Of a stretch of 64,000 nucleotides of DNA, positions 17,639 to 26,007 are shown piece after piece. The position numbers were made by a program, and so were the translations under genes. This stretch comes from Spongiibacter nanhainus (lineage in GTDB: Bacteria > Pseudomonadota > Gammaproteobacteria > Pseudomonadales > Spongiibacteraceae): positions 3,904,001 through 3,968,000 of the forward strand of contig NZ_CP066167.1 in assembly GCF_016132545.1 (NCBI RefSeq). The letters are read 5' to 3'. The notes under the pieces are model-generated. The model was not told the origin of the DNA. It ran no database searches and worked only from the letters and a program-made list of their open reading frames with translations. The stretch's first letter is position 1, and each line of letters begins with the position of its first letter.

Positions 17639-18615
17639 GCACTCCCCATATCGGCATCGTCGGTGCTGGCGTTGCCGGGCTTTGCACGGCGCAACTGCTT
17701 GGCAAGCGCGGCATTAAAACCACATTGTTTGATAAAGGCAGAGGCCTGGGCGGCCGCCTGGCCAGGCGGCAAACTACCTGGGCCAACCTCGATATCGGCG
17801 CGCCTTTTTTTCATCTGTCCCGCTATGGAGCTACTTTGCTGCAAGACCTTGCACCGGGTTTAGACTTAGACCCACTGCCCTGGCAGCAGCAGAGCTGGCA
17901 TCAATACTCTGGGCTATCCGCGCCGCAGGCTGTTAAAGAGGTGTTTACTACCGCGCCCAATAGCAACCGCCTGTGCCATAGCCTCGCTAAGGGATTGCAG
18001 CGCTCAATGTCTACGAGAGTGACGGCAATTCGCCACAGCGGGCAATCAGCGGCTCTGTGGGGTGAGGGCGGTACCTCGCTGGGCTCATTCGACGCCGTCG
18101 TGGTTGCAGTTCCCGCAGACCAGTGCGCGGACCTGGTACCGCTGGGCAGCTCAATCACCTTGGCCGACCACAGAATGACACCGCGCTGGACGCTGCAGTT
18201 GGAGCTAGAGGCAGCGACGGCGCTATTGTCAGCATCAAACATGATCAATTTCCAAGACCACCCGGTTTTGGAGCGTTTGGTCGACCTGTCGGCACTGCCT
18301 GGGCGCAGGCATCAACACTGTATTCAGCTCTCACTGCCGGCTGACTTTGCTGCTGCCAACAAAGATAGAGATGACAGCGCGATAAGCGACGCGGCGATTC
18401 AGGCTCTGTCGGACATTGTCCCCTTACCCGGGGTGCGAAACAGGGCACTGCAACGCTGGCGCCTGGGAGGAAACCGCTGCGCGGAGCTAAAAAATATCAC
18501 CGATACATCTCACCATGTGGTGATTGCCGGCGACTGGAGCGCCGGCGGCGACGATGTCGAGGCCGCATTGCGCAGCGCAGAGAGGGCCTGCACCGCGGTG
18601 GAGAGCCTCTTGTAA
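17635..18615 (+). CDS. Renalase-like FAD-dependent oxidoreductase (COG3380 type)
   Basis: About 326 residues from the GTG at 17635, which overlaps the TGA of the methyltransferase gene (GTGA); a longer frame from 17542 lies inside that gene and is not used. The FAD motif is IGIVGAGVAGLCTAQLLGKRG followed by LFDKGRGLGGRLARRQ, typical of the COG3380 group. The C-terminal flavin contact is VVIAGDWSAGGDDVEAALRSAERAC. The family's reactions are poorly known. Position as the fourth gene of the lipid-modification operon suggests a redox step on the same product. Confidence 0.8.
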   Translation: MSTPHIGIVGAGVAGLCTAQLLGKRGIKTTLFDKGRGLGGRLARRQTTWANLDIGAPFFHLSRYGATLLQDLAPGLDLDPLPWQQQSWHQYSGLSAPQAVKEVFTTAPNSNRLCHSLAKGLQRSMSTRVTAIRHSGQSAALWGEGGTSLGSFDAVVVAVPADQCADLVPLGSSITLADHRMTPRWTLQLELEAATALLSASNMINFQDHPVLERLVDLSALPGRRHQHCIQLSLPADFAAANKDRDDSAISDAAIQALSDIVPLPGVRNRALQRWRLGGNRCAELKNITDTSHHVVIAGDWSAGGDDVEAALRSAERACTAVESLL

Positions 18616-18671
18616 GGCGTGTCGCGGTGTTCGCTTTTAGCTTTTAACTCCTGACCGTTAAGTCCTGCCCC

Positions 18672-19760
18672 TTAACCCCGAGCCGCCACTGCCTGCTGGC
18701 AGCCTTCGATCCAGGGTTGTAGTAACTCCAGAGCTGTCTTATCAGAGGGCGGCAAGTCTTCTTTACACTCGCTCAGTGGCGTAACCCGCTTGCCCCAACG
18801 AATCAGGCCGGCACCCCAGGTCAGACCGGCGCCAAAGGCCGCGGTCAGAAGCGTATCACCCGGCTTGACCCGCCCCTCTTCCAGGGCTTCGCACAGGGCA
18901 ATAGGCACCGTCGCCGCCGAGGTATTGCCGTATTTCTGAATATTGACCACCACTTTTTCTTCGGGGGTTTTCAGTCGCTTCATCAGCGTTTCAATAATGC
19001 GAATGTTAGCCTGATGGGGAATCAGCAAATCGATCTCCTCGGCAGACTTGCCGGCCTTGTCCAGCACCGACGTTACCGCCTCACCCATGCCTCGCACAGC
19101 CCGTTTGAAGATTTCCTGGCCCTCGAAATTGACGTCATAAAAGCCGTCAACGCCAGCAAAACGCTCGCGGACGGTGCCGGAATCCCGAGCCGCCAGAATA
19201 TCCCTGGCGTCACCGTCGCAGCCCAGACGTTCTGCGATAAGTCCGCACTCCTCGTCACAGGCCTCCAGGATCACCGCACCGGCACCGTCGCCAAACAACA
19301 CCGATACATCGCGCATGGTGTAATCAAGGAAGTAGGGAATCCGGTCGGCACCAATAACCAGTACTTTTTTCATGGCCCCGGAGCGAATCATGGCAGTGCC
19401 GACGCTGAGACCGTAGACAAAACCTGTGCAGGCGGCATTAAGGTCAAAAACCGCAGCGTTTACCGCACCGATTGCATCCTGCACCGCCGATCCGGCATTG
19501 GGAATCAGGGTATCGGGGCAGGCCGTGCCCAGAATAACCAGATCAAGGTCCGCCGGATCCAGGTCCGCCGCCGCCAGCGCTCGCTTTGCAGCCATAGCCG
19601 CCAAAGTGGCGGTAGACACATGAGAAATCCGGCGCTCTTTGATACCGCTGCGAGAGGAGATCCATTCGTCAGAGGTATCCAGAAAGGTCATCAAATCCTG
19701 ATTCGTCAGCACTGCAGGGGGGACGCATTTTCCCCAACCGGTAATATCAGCATATGGCAT
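18672..19760 (-). CDS. 3-oxoacyl-ACP synthase III (FabH-like, long variant)
   Basis: 362 residues from the ATG at 19760 (MPYADITGWG), with GGTGG upstream; the frame runs on to 19811 without support. It condenses an acyl-CoA with malonyl-ACP. The triad is visible: Cys111 in NAACTGF, His in LIPHQANIRI, Asn in YGNTSAAT. It is about 40 residues longer than E. coli FabH, with a C-terminal tail after WGAGLIRWGKRV, like the PA3286-type enzymes that take medium-chain acyl-CoA. It stands alone, divergent from a TetR regulator gene that may control it. Confidence 0.87.
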   Translation of the reverse strand: MPYADITGWGKCVPPAVLTNQDLMTFLDTSDEWISSRSGIKERRISHVSTATLAAMAAKRALAAADLDPADLDLVILGTACPDTLIPNAGSAVQDAIGAVNAAVFDLNAACTGFVYGLSVGTAMIRSGAMKKVLVIGADRIPYFLDYTMRDVSVLFGDGAGAVILEACDEECGLIAERLGCDGDARDILAARDSGTVRERFAGVDGFYDVNFEGQEIFKRAVRGMGEAVTSVLDKAGKSAEEIDLLIPHQANIRIIETLMKRLKTPEEKVVVNIQKYGNTSAATVPIALCEALEEGRVKPGDTLLTAAFGAGLTWGAGLIRWGKRVTPLSECKEDLPPSDKTALELLQPWIEGCQQAVAARG

Positions 19761-20036
19761 ATCGCGCCACCTTAAATTCAGTCTATTGTGTACGAAACAC
19801 CGCGCTGCCACAGTGCGGCGACAAATTGGACAATGCGTGCATTATGCCCGCCCGGTTACAACACTGTCACCCGGCGAGAGCGTGCAAAATTGCCCTTTAA
19901 ATCCCCTTTTATCGGCGAAAATGCCCTAATTCTACGTACAATTCCTGATGAAATCGGCGTTCAGCAGCCGCGCCCGCCCGGGCACCGCGTGGTAGCATAA
20001 CAAAATCGTTAGAAGAGACGCCGCGAGTAAAATTCA

Positions 20037-20627
20037 ATGAAGACCAACAAACGCTGGGGCCACGGCGCCCGGGTTGACGACCTCGACACCGGAAAAAAAA
20101 TTCTCCTTAAAGCCGCGATTCAGTGTTTCAACAACAAGGGCGTTCGCGCCACGACCATTGAAGACATTGCCCGCACTGCCAACGTCACCCGGCGCACGGT
20201 CTACCGCTACTTTGCCGGCAAGCCGGACATTCTCGATGCCCTGCTCCATATTGAGCGTGAGCGGTTATTCCGGCACCTGAATCAACTCACTGAAATCTAC
20301 CCCAACGACTTCCCCCGGCTCCTCGAAGAATGCATCTGGTTTGCCGCCACTTACCGCCGCCCTCAAATGGACAGCGAGGACCACTTAGATGACGACTCTA
20401 GCGAAGACAGCCTGCCCTATGTCAACGACGAGGAATGCGAAGCCCAGTGGCGCGAGCTACTCGCAGAACCGCTTCAACGCCACAACGCTCGACACGATAT
20501 CCATATTGATATCCATCACTTGGTGCCCATCGTTGGTCGACTGGCACTGATATACCGCCAATACCCCACCGAAAAACGGGAGTTTTTCTCTGCCATGCGG
20601 GCCCTGCACCTGTGTGGAAAGCAATAA
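20037..20627 (+). CDS. TetR family transcriptional regulator
   Basis: 196 residues. The N-terminal helix-turn-helix is clear: ILLKAAIQCFNNKGVRATTIEDIARTANVTRRTVYRYFAGKPDIL at about residues 22-66. The ligand domain is not diagnostic and has a very acidic stretch (DSEDHLDDDSSEDSLPYVNDEE). It is divergent from the FabH-like gene across about 276 bases, the usual layout for a regulator and its target, so control of that gene is a fair guess. The inducer is unknown. Confidence 0.85.
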   Translation: MKTNKRWGHGARVDDLDTGKKILLKAAIQCFNNKGVRATTIEDIARTANVTRRTVYRYFAGKPDILDALLHIERERLFRHLNQLTEIYPNDFPRLLEECIWFAATYRRPQMDSEDHLDDDSSEDSLPYVNDEECEAQWRELLAEPLQRHNARHDIHIDIHHLVPIVGRLALIYRQYPTEKREFFSAMRALHLCGKQ

Positions 20628-20635
20628 ATCCAATA

Positions 20636-20664
20636 TTGCGACTATAGGGATTAGCCACTATACC
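20636..20664 (+). promoter_or_regulatory. Sigma-70-like promoter for small gene 20743
   Basis: TTGCGA (20636-20641), 17 bases, TATACC (20659-20664). ACTATA occurs twice here, 16 bases apart (20641 and 20657), the second within the -10. Predicted transcription start near 20671 would give a leader of about 70 bases. Confidence 0.5.
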
Positions 20665-20690
20665 CGGTAGAAGCACGCCAACATACTATT

Positions 20691-20731
20691 TCTAACGTCA
20701 AAACTATGTCTCAGCATAGAGACACGTTAGA
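20691..20731 (+). promoter_or_regulatory. Structured leader hairpin before small gene 20743
   Basis: The right arm GAGACACGTTAGA (20719-20731) pairs with two left segments, TCTAACG (20691-20697) and TGTCTC (20707-20712), leaving a 9-base bulge on the left and a 6-base apical loop. The ribosome site AGAGG (20731-20735) begins where the stem ends. There is no T run, so this is not a simple terminator. Confidence 0.55.
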
Positions 20732-20742
20732 GAGGCACCGCA

Positions 20743-20928
20743 ATGATTGAGCAATCCAACTCCCAAACCGGTATTTTTAGCTCCAGCCGTCGCTCTGCCG
20801 CGATGATCGACCGGAGTAACACCCTGCGCTCGGAGTGGTGGCTCAATGTCGACTACGCGGAAACCATCGACCTTTCCGACAAACGCGTACTGGAGGCCCT
20901 GCGTACCCGCCCCCCGCAAAGCAGTTAG
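20743..20928 (+). CDS. Small protein with RSEWWLNV-x-YAE core, copy 1
   Basis: 61 residues, not a family I know. The core RSEWWLNVDYAETID lies at residues 29-43 and recurs in the next small gene with 12 of 15 residues identical. Across the identical residues the codons differ synonymously in four cases (Ser, Asn, Tyr, Ala), which supports a translated, conserved protein. No signal peptide or membrane segment is seen. An AGAGG ribosome site lies 7 bases before the ATG, and a hairpin leader and a sigma-70-like promoter precede it. Function unknown. Confidence 0.65.
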   Translation: MIEQSNSQTGIFSSSRRSAAMIDRSNTLRSEWWLNVDYAETIDLSDKRVLEALRTRPPQSS

Positions 20929-21077
20929 ACTCAGCTACTTCTCGTTTCTAGCGTTTAGATTCCGGCCACTCGCTCTTCATCGCCACATCGGCCAATGGGG
21001 AGCACGCCACGTTGACGCGGCGAATATTTGAAACCTACCGCTGAAGACGATACCCAGTTCACAGTTTGCAGCATAAC

Positions 21078-21106
21078 TTCACTCGATAGGGGCTTTTCCC
21101 TATACT
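21078..21106 (+). promoter_or_regulatory. Sigma-70-like promoter with operator-like palindrome for small gene 21177
   Basis: TTCACT (21078-21083), 17 bases, TATACT (21101-21106). The spacer and the start of the -10 hold a perfect inverted repeat, ATAGGG (21086-21091) and CCCTAT (21098-21103), placed where a repressor would block polymerase. Predicted transcription start is near 21113, right at the base of the following hairpin. Confidence 0.55.
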
Positions 21107-21113
21107 TCACTGA

Positions 21114-21168
21114 CCTCGTCGCCACTAGTGTTGATTGTCCGCGAAGGCAATTCTTAGTGACGGCGAGG
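21114..21168 (+). promoter_or_regulatory. Leader hairpin that pairs with the ribosome-binding site of small gene 21177
   Basis: Arms CCTCGTCGCCACTA (21114-21127) and TAGTGACGGCGAGG (21155-21168) form a 14-position stem with one G-U pair and one mismatch. A smaller hairpin lies in the loop (ATTG/CAAT and CC/GG around GCGAA, 21133-21151). The ribosome site GAGGA (21165-21169) falls almost wholly in the right arm, 7 bases before the ATG, so folding should block translation. Confidence 0.6.
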
Positions 21169-21176
21169 ACAACACC

Positions 21177-21371
21177 ATGGCAATGCATGAGACACACACA
21201 ACAACGGTTTTCGGACAGGCGGACTTCGGCACCGCGACACGTGCTTCTGGTGTCTTAAACCGCATCGGGCTAAACCGCAGCGAGTGGTGGCTCAACGTCA
21301 ATTATGCAGAAGTCATCGAATTCAAAGATGCCATTGGCATCGACACCATTCGGGCGCGGCTGGCCCGGTAG
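21177..21371 (+). CDS. Small protein with RSEWWLNV-x-YAE core, copy 2
   Basis: 64 residues from the ATG at 21177; an upstream frame to 21135 would read through the hairpin and is rejected. The core RSEWWLNVNYAEVIE is at residues 34-48, nearly the same as in the 20743 protein; outside it the two share only scattered residues and an IRAR/LRTR-like C terminus. No membrane segment or signal peptide. The HAD phosphatase gene starts 33 bases downstream, so this gene could lead the yrfG-hslR-hslO transcript. Function unknown. Confidence 0.68.
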   Translation: MAMHETHTTTVFGQADFGTATRASGVLNRIGLNRSEWWLNVNYAEVIEFKDAIGIDTIRARLAR

Positions 21372-21404
21372 ACACTACCTCCCGCCGCTCCCCGGGACGC
21401 GGCA

Positions 21405-22085
21405 ATGATTAACTGGGCTGACATCGACACCGTCCTGCTGGATATGGACGGCACTCTCCTCGATCTCCACTACGACAATTTTTTCTGGACCCAACACCTA
21501 CCGCGCCGTTTTGCCGAGATTCACGGCGGCGACCACGATTCCGTCAGCGCACAGCTGATGGATCGCATCCTCTCCGAGCGGGGTACCCTAAACTGGTACT
21601 GCCTGGATTACTGGTCCAGGGAGTTGAATCTGGATATCAGTGAGTTAAAAAAAGAGGTGGCCCACCTTATCGCCCTGCGCCCGGCCTGCGACCAGTTTTT
21701 AGAAGCTCTGAAACTCAGCGGATGTCGCAGCTGGTTAGTGACCAACGCCCACCGAGACGGCCTCAACCTCAAGCTGGAATACACCGATATTGGCCGCTGG
21801 ATAGACCAGCTGATCAGCTCCCACGATTTCGCCCTGCCCAAAGAGGACCCCAAATTTTGGGAGACCTTGCAGCACCGTCACCACTTTGAACCGTCCCGGG
21901 CACTGCTGATCGACGACAATATCCAGGTCTTGGACTCCGCCGCCCGCTTTGGCATTGGCCACCTGCTGACCATCGCCCAGCCGGACAGCCGCCAGCCCCC
22001 CAGAAGTGACTTGGCCTACCCGACACTGCATCACTTTGACGATATTTTGCCCATCCCCACCCCACAAGAGCAGCCAGCAGAGTGA
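21405..22085 (+). CDS. yrfG: YrfG-like HAD nucleotidase (GMP/IMP)
   Basis: 226 residues. HAD motif I is LLDMDGTLLD with DMDGT at residues 13-17; motif II is LVTNAHRDGL; the motif III/IV region is LPKEDPKFW and ALLIDDNIQVLDSA. The opening INWADIDTVLLDMDGTLLDLHYDNFFW is characteristic of YrfG, which dephosphorylates GMP and IMP. It is immediately upstream of hslR and hslO, the conserved yrfG-hslR-hslO order of E. coli, with overlap between yrfG and hslR frames. Confidence 0.9.
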   Translation: MINWADIDTVLLDMDGTLLDLHYDNFFWTQHLPRRFAEIHGGDHDSVSAQLMDRILSERGTLNWYCLDYWSRELNLDISELKKEVAHLIALRPACDQFLEALKLSGCRSWLVTNAHRDGLNLKLEYTDIGRWIDQLISSHDFALPKEDPKFWETLQHRHHFEPSRALLIDDNIQVLDSAARFGIGHLLTIAQPDSRQPPRSDLAYPTLHHFDDILPIPTPQEQPAE

Positions 22086-22090
22086 GCACC

Positions 22091-22525
22091 ATGAGCGACG
22101 GCACCTCTCATTCCCACCACACCAAGGCCCACCACACCGACCAAAAAGTACGCCTCGACAAGTGGCTTTGGGCGGCACGCTTTTTTAAAACCCGCAGCCT
22201 CGCCAAACAGGCGATAGAAGGTGGCAAAGTCCATTACAATGGCGCCCGCTGCAAAGTGAGCAAGGATGTGGAAATTGGCGCCCAACTCACCATTCGAGCC
22301 GGCTGGGACACCGTTGTCGTCGAGATCACGGCGCTCTCCGACCAACGCCGAGGCGCCCCCGAGGCCCGAACTTTATACCGGGAAACCGAGGACAGCGTCC
22401 GCGAGCGGCAGCGCCGCACGGCGGAGCGCAAGGCCATGGGACCGGCGGCGGGCATCCTCAGCAATGAGCGACCCACCAAAAAACAGCGCCGGCAAATTCA
22501 CCGCTTTCGTGAACAGCAGCAGTAA
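22091..22525 (+). CDS. hslR: HslR, heat shock protein 15 (S4 RNA-binding domain)
   Basis: 144 residues from the ATG at 22091; a GTG at 22082, overlapping the yrfG stop, is an equal alternative. The S4 domain is at about residues 20-65 (VRLDKWLWAARFFKTRSLAKQAIEGGKVHYNG). A basic C-terminal tail (KKQRRQIHRFREQQQ) fits RNA binding. Hsp15 binds stalled 50S subunits carrying nascent chains and helps recycle them. A His-rich stretch (HSHHTKAHH) at the N terminus is an extra not present in E. coli. It lies between yrfG and hslO. Confidence 0.92.
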   Translation: MSDGTSHSHHTKAHHTDQKVRLDKWLWAARFFKTRSLAKQAIEGGKVHYNGARCKVSKDVEIGAQLTIRAGWDTVVVEITALSDQRRGAPEARTLYRETEDSVRERQRRTAERKAMGPAAGILSNERPTKKQRRQIHRFREQQQ

Positions 22526-22554
22526 CGTCTCACTAATTACAGGACACACCAGGC

Positions 22555-23406
22555 ATGACCGACGCCATCCGTCGCTTTATTTTTGATGACTACGATATTC
22601 GCGGGGAACACATCCAGCTTGAAGGCAGCTACCGCGACATTCTCAGCCACCATCACTACCCGCCGGCGGTCGCGGCACTATTGGGACAGTTTGTCGCCGC
22701 CGCTGGGCTGCTCAGCGCCACCATCAAATTTCAGGGCTGCTTGATTCTACAGGTGCGGGGCAGCGGTGAAGTCCCACTGATCATGGCGGAGGCCCGCTCT
22801 GATGGCGGCCTCCGCGCCATTGCACGGGATGCCGGCGAGGCGCTATCCGACGACTTCCACACTCTGCTGGGCGACGGTCAACTGGCCATTACCATCGACC
22901 CCGACAAAGGTAAGCGCTACCAGGGGATCGTTAGCCTCGCCGGGGATAATCTGGCTCAGTGCCTGGAGAGCTACTTTCAACAGAGCGAACAGCTGCGCAC
23001 CCGCCTGTGGTTACACAGCGACGGGCAGCGGGCAGGGGGCTTGCTTCTGCAGGAACTGCCCGCCCATCGCCCGGCTCCGGAGTCCTGGCAGCACGTGTGC
23101 ACGCTGGCGGATACGGTGCGGGGGGACGAACTCCTCAGCCTGGCGCCCGAGGACCTGCTCCACCGGCTTTATCACCAGGAAAACCTGCGCTTGTTTGACG
23201 ACCACAGCCTGCGGTTTCAATGTACCTGCAGTCGCGAGCGCATCGAGACCGGGCTGCGCTCACTGGGCCCAGCGGAACTCTACGACATCCTCGCCGAACA
23301 GGGCAGCATCGAAACCCACTGCGAGTTTTGCCACCGCCAGTACCGCTTTGAAACCAGTGATGTCGACGCCTGGTTTGCCCAGTCCGACAGCCCCACCCAC
23401 CACTAG
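22555..23406 (+). CDS. hslO: HslO, redox-regulated chaperone Hsp33
   Basis: 283 residues. The zinc redox switch is complete: C223-x-C225 in FQCTCSRE and C256-xx-C259 in HCEFCHRQ. The N-terminal holdase domain shows YRDILSHHHYPPAVAALLGQFVAAAGLLSATIKFQG. Oxidation with unfolding stress releases zinc and activates the chaperone in the cytosol. It is the last gene of the yrfG-hslR-hslO group, 29 bases after hslR. Confidence 0.95.
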   Translation: MTDAIRRFIFDDYDIRGEHIQLEGSYRDILSHHHYPPAVAALLGQFVAAAGLLSATIKFQGCLILQVRGSGEVPLIMAEARSDGGLRAIARDAGEALSDDFHTLLGDGQLAITIDPDKGKRYQGIVSLAGDNLAQCLESYFQQSEQLRTRLWLHSDGQRAGGLLLQELPAHRPAPESWQHVCTLADTVRGDELLSLAPEDLLHRLYHQENLRLFDDHSLRFQCTCSRERIETGLRSLGPAELYDILAEQGSIETHCEFCHRQYRFETSDVDAWFAQSDSPTHH

Positions 23407-23462
23407 GTATCTGCTAACCCCGGGGCAAGACAGATGCTGCGCGGCTTTGCGCGACAGCAGGG

Positions 23463-23491
23463 TTAGCGCTGGCGCGGGATTTTTGTAATAA
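23463..23491 (+). promoter_or_regulatory. Possible promoter for pckA
   Basis: TAATAA (23486-23491) preceded by TG at 23484-23485 could be an extended -10, with TTAGCG 17 bases upstream (23463-23468) as a poor -35. Weak evidence; the 217-base gap shows no other clear signal. Confidence 0.25.
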
Positions 23492-23623
23492 TACCGGCCC
23501 AATTTATCCGCCGACCGCGGGGCCACCGCCTCCGGACGCCCACTACAACTTGTTCCGGCCGCGCCAAAGCACCGTTTAAACGCGGGCTGACAGCGTCGAC
23601 TTAACAGCAAATGGAAACCGAGA

Positions 23624-25174
23624 ATGACCGCCGAGACCACGATTTACACTGACCTCACCCCCGCCCAATTTATCGAACAAGCCCTGGCTCGGGGAGAAGG
23701 TCAACTGGCCGACACCGGCGCGCTGGTGGTCACTACCGGTAAGCGCACCGGCCGCTCTCCCGGCGACCGTTTTATTGTGCAGGAACCCTCAACCGCCGAC
23801 TCCATCGATTGGGGCGGCGTCAACCGCCCTTTTGAGGCCGCTAAATTTGACGCGCTGTGGGAGCGGGTCGAAGCCTACCTGGAAGACCAGGATCACTTCG
23901 TCTCTCACCTCCACGTCGGCGCCCACGACGATCACTACATCCCCGTGGTGGTGAACACCCAGACCGCCTGGCAGGGTTTGTTCGGCCGCAACATGTTTGT
24001 CCGCCCCAGCAAGTACAACCCCAAGAGCAAAGAGGAATGGACCATTCTCAATTGCGCTGGTTTTGTCTGCGACCCCGAGCGGGACGGCACCAACTCTGAC
24101 GGCGTGGTCATCATCAACTTTGCCCAGCGCAAAGTCTTGCTGGCTGGCATGCGCTACGCCGGTGAAATGAAAAAGGCCATGTTCTCGGTACAGAACTTCC
24201 TGCTGCCGGAAAAAGACGTGATGCCCATGCACTGCTCCTCCAATGTCGACGAGCAAGGCAACACCACCCTGTTCTTCGGTCTATCCGGCACCGGTAAAAC
24301 CACCCTCTCCGCCGACCCCAGCTGCGCGCTGATTGGTGATGATGAGCACGGCTGGTCCAAGGGCTCAGTGTTCAATATTGAGGGCGGCTGCTACGCCAAG
24401 ACCATCAACCTGAGCCAAAAGAATGAGCCCATCATCTGGGACGCCATCCGCTTTGGCGCCATTGTCGAGAACGTGGTGATCGACCAGCAGAGCCGCCACG
24501 CCGACTACGACGACACCAGCCTCACCGAGAACGGCCGCTGCTGCTACCCCCTTGAGCACGTTGAAAAACGCGTCATCGAAAACGCCGCCGGCGAGCCCAA
24601 AACCGTTATCTTCCTGACCTGCGATGTGTCCGGCGTATTGCCACCGGTTTCCATCCTGTCCAAGGAAGCGGCGGCATTCCACTTCCTCAGTGGCTATACC
24701 GCCCGGGTCGGTTCCACTGAGCTGGGTGCCGAGGCCGGCATTCACCCGACCTTCTCCACCTGTTTTGGCGCCCCCTTTATGCCGCGTCCTGCCGGCGACT
24801 ACGCCGAGCTGCTGATGAAGCGCATTGAGGACTTCGACTCCCAGGTATACCTGATCAACACTGGCTGGACCGGCGGCTCCGGCGCCCCTGGTGGCAGCGG
24901 CTCGCGCTTCCCCATTCCGGTCACCCGCGCGGTAGTTGCCGCAGCGCAAAGCGGTGCTCTGGTGGGTGCCGAAACCGAGCAGCTCGACATCCTCAACCTG
25001 AAGATCCCCAAGGCCATCCCCGGCGTCGATGAAAAATACATCAACCCCCGCAAGGCCTGGGGCGACAGCGACGCCTACGATGCCGAAGCCAGCAAGCTGG
25101 CGCGCCTGTTCCAGGAAAACATCACCAAATTTGAGGTTTCTGACGACATCATTGCCGCCGGCCCTAAAGCCTAG
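23624..25174 (+). CDS. pckA: PckA, phosphoenolpyruvate carboxykinase (ATP)
   Basis: 516 residues, normal for the ATP-dependent enzyme that converts oxaloacetate to PEP in gluconeogenesis. The kinase-1a P-loop is GLSGTGKTT at residues 219-227, inside [16 protein letters not shown]. Other hallmarks are [12 protein letters not shown] near the N terminus, [20 protein letters not shown] and the ARVGSTELG segment. Single-gene unit with a strong terminator. Consistent with growth on organic acids or fatty acids, together with FadE. Confidence 0.96.
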   Translation: MTAETTIYTDLTPAQFIEQALARGEGQLADTGALVVTTGKRTGRSPGDRFIVQEPSTADSIDWGGVNRPFEAAKFDALWERVEAYLEDQDHFVSHLHVGAHDDHYIPVVVNTQTAWQGLFGRNMFVRPSKYNPKSKEEWTILNCAGFVCDPERDGTNSDGVVIINFAQRKVLLAGMRYAGEMKKAMFSVQNFLLPEKDVMPMHCSSNVDEQGNTTLFFGLSGTGKTTLSADPSCALIGDDEHGWSKGSVFNIEGGCYAKTINLSQKNEPIIWDAIRFGAIVENVVIDQQSRHADYDDTSLTENGRCCYPLEHVEKRVIENAAGEPKTVIFLTCDVSGVLPPVSILSKEAAAFHFLSGYTARVGSTELGAEAGIHPTFSTCFGAPFMPRPAGDYAELLMKRIEDFDSQVYLINTGWTGGSGAPGGSGSRFPIPVTRAVVAAAQSGALVGAETEQLDILNLKIPKAIPGVDEKYINPRKAWGDSDAYDAEASKLARLFQENITKFEVSDDIIAAGPKA

Positions 25175-25201
25175 GGCGGGCGATACAAGCACGATCATCA
25201 G

Positions 25202-25227
25202 GGGCGACCACATGGTCGCCCTTTTTT
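25202..25227 (+). terminator. Rho-independent terminator after pckA
   Basis: GGGCGACC (25202-25209) and GGTCGCCC (25214-25221) form a perfect 8-bp stem with loop ACAT, followed by six T. Confidence 0.92.
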
Positions 25228-25397
25228 GTTTCTGTGACTTATGACTGCCTCAGCCACGGGTACCCGCGTGGCGCCATGCCCCCTAGTATGCCCTTTCTAA
25301 TTTTTCCCCGTATCGTCTCACCCAGTAGTTAAGTAGTCGGCGCACCCTTCGTCGCCGGCCCATGGCAACATCGCGACTGAAAAGTGAGGACATCTCA

Positions 25398-25844
25398 ATG
25401 AGCGAAGCAAAAAACACTGTAGAAAAAGCAAGCGGCCTGGCCAAAGACCTGTTCCTGGCAAATCTGGGCTTGGCTGGCAAAGCCTACGAGCAGGGCGTTG
25501 ACTTCGTGAAGTTCACTGAAAGCAAATACAAAGAGACCGAAAGCAAGCTGAAGGACACCTACAGCAAGCGCAACGAAATCTTTGACGGTCTGGTCGAGCG
25601 CGGCCAAAAGGTACAAGACGACGCCAAAGCCGAGTTTGAGTCTCGCACCAGCGAGATCAAGGGCAAATTCGAAGAGACCAAAAGCCAGGCCAAAGCCAAG
25701 CTTGAGTCTCTGAAAAGCGAATCTCTGGAAGAGCGCGTAAAAGAGCTGCGCGAGACTCTGGAAAGCAGCGTCGAGAAAGTCAAAGCCAAAGTTAGCCGCA
25801 AGGCCGACGATGCCACTGAAGGCACTGAAAGCGCCGCCGCGTAA
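25398..25844 (+). CDS. Phasin-like helical protein
   Basis: 148 residues from the ATG at 25398 with GAGGACATCTCA upstream; the frame from 25362 adds 12 unsupported residues. The N terminus (VEKASGLAKDLFLANLGLAGKAYEQGVDFV) is the amphipathic phasin region; the rest is a long charged coiled coil rich in Lys, Glu and Ser. Phasins coat polyhydroxyalkanoate granules and control their size. It is followed by a second phasin and a PhaD-like regulator, which supports the call. No PHA synthase is in the window. Confidence 0.72.
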   Translation: MSEAKNTVEKASGLAKDLFLANLGLAGKAYEQGVDFVKFTESKYKETESKLKDTYSKRNEIFDGLVERGQKVQDDAKAEFESRTSEIKGKFEETKSQAKAKLESLKSESLEERVKELRETLESSVEKVKAKVSRKADDATEGTESAAA

Positions 25845-26007
25845 GCATCGTCACAGTTCTGGCGGTCATTTGACCGCCTCCGCCTAGGTCTGTATCACAC
25901 CTATGCTTTGCACGATGCGCCGTAAGGACGTCGTGCTTTTTTGATTCGAGAGCGACGGGACACCCCAGCGATGGCCGTCGCCCCTATTTGCCACAGTGGA
26001 GCACACC

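Noticed and set aside
21028-21258. 76-residue open frame between the two small genes
   Set aside because: It crosses the promoter, hairpin and second small gene in another frame and has no ribosome site.
25861-25878. Perfect inverted repeat GGCGGTC/GACCGCC after the first phasin gene
   Set aside because: No T run follows in either direction; it may be an mRNA 3' structure but is not called a terminator.
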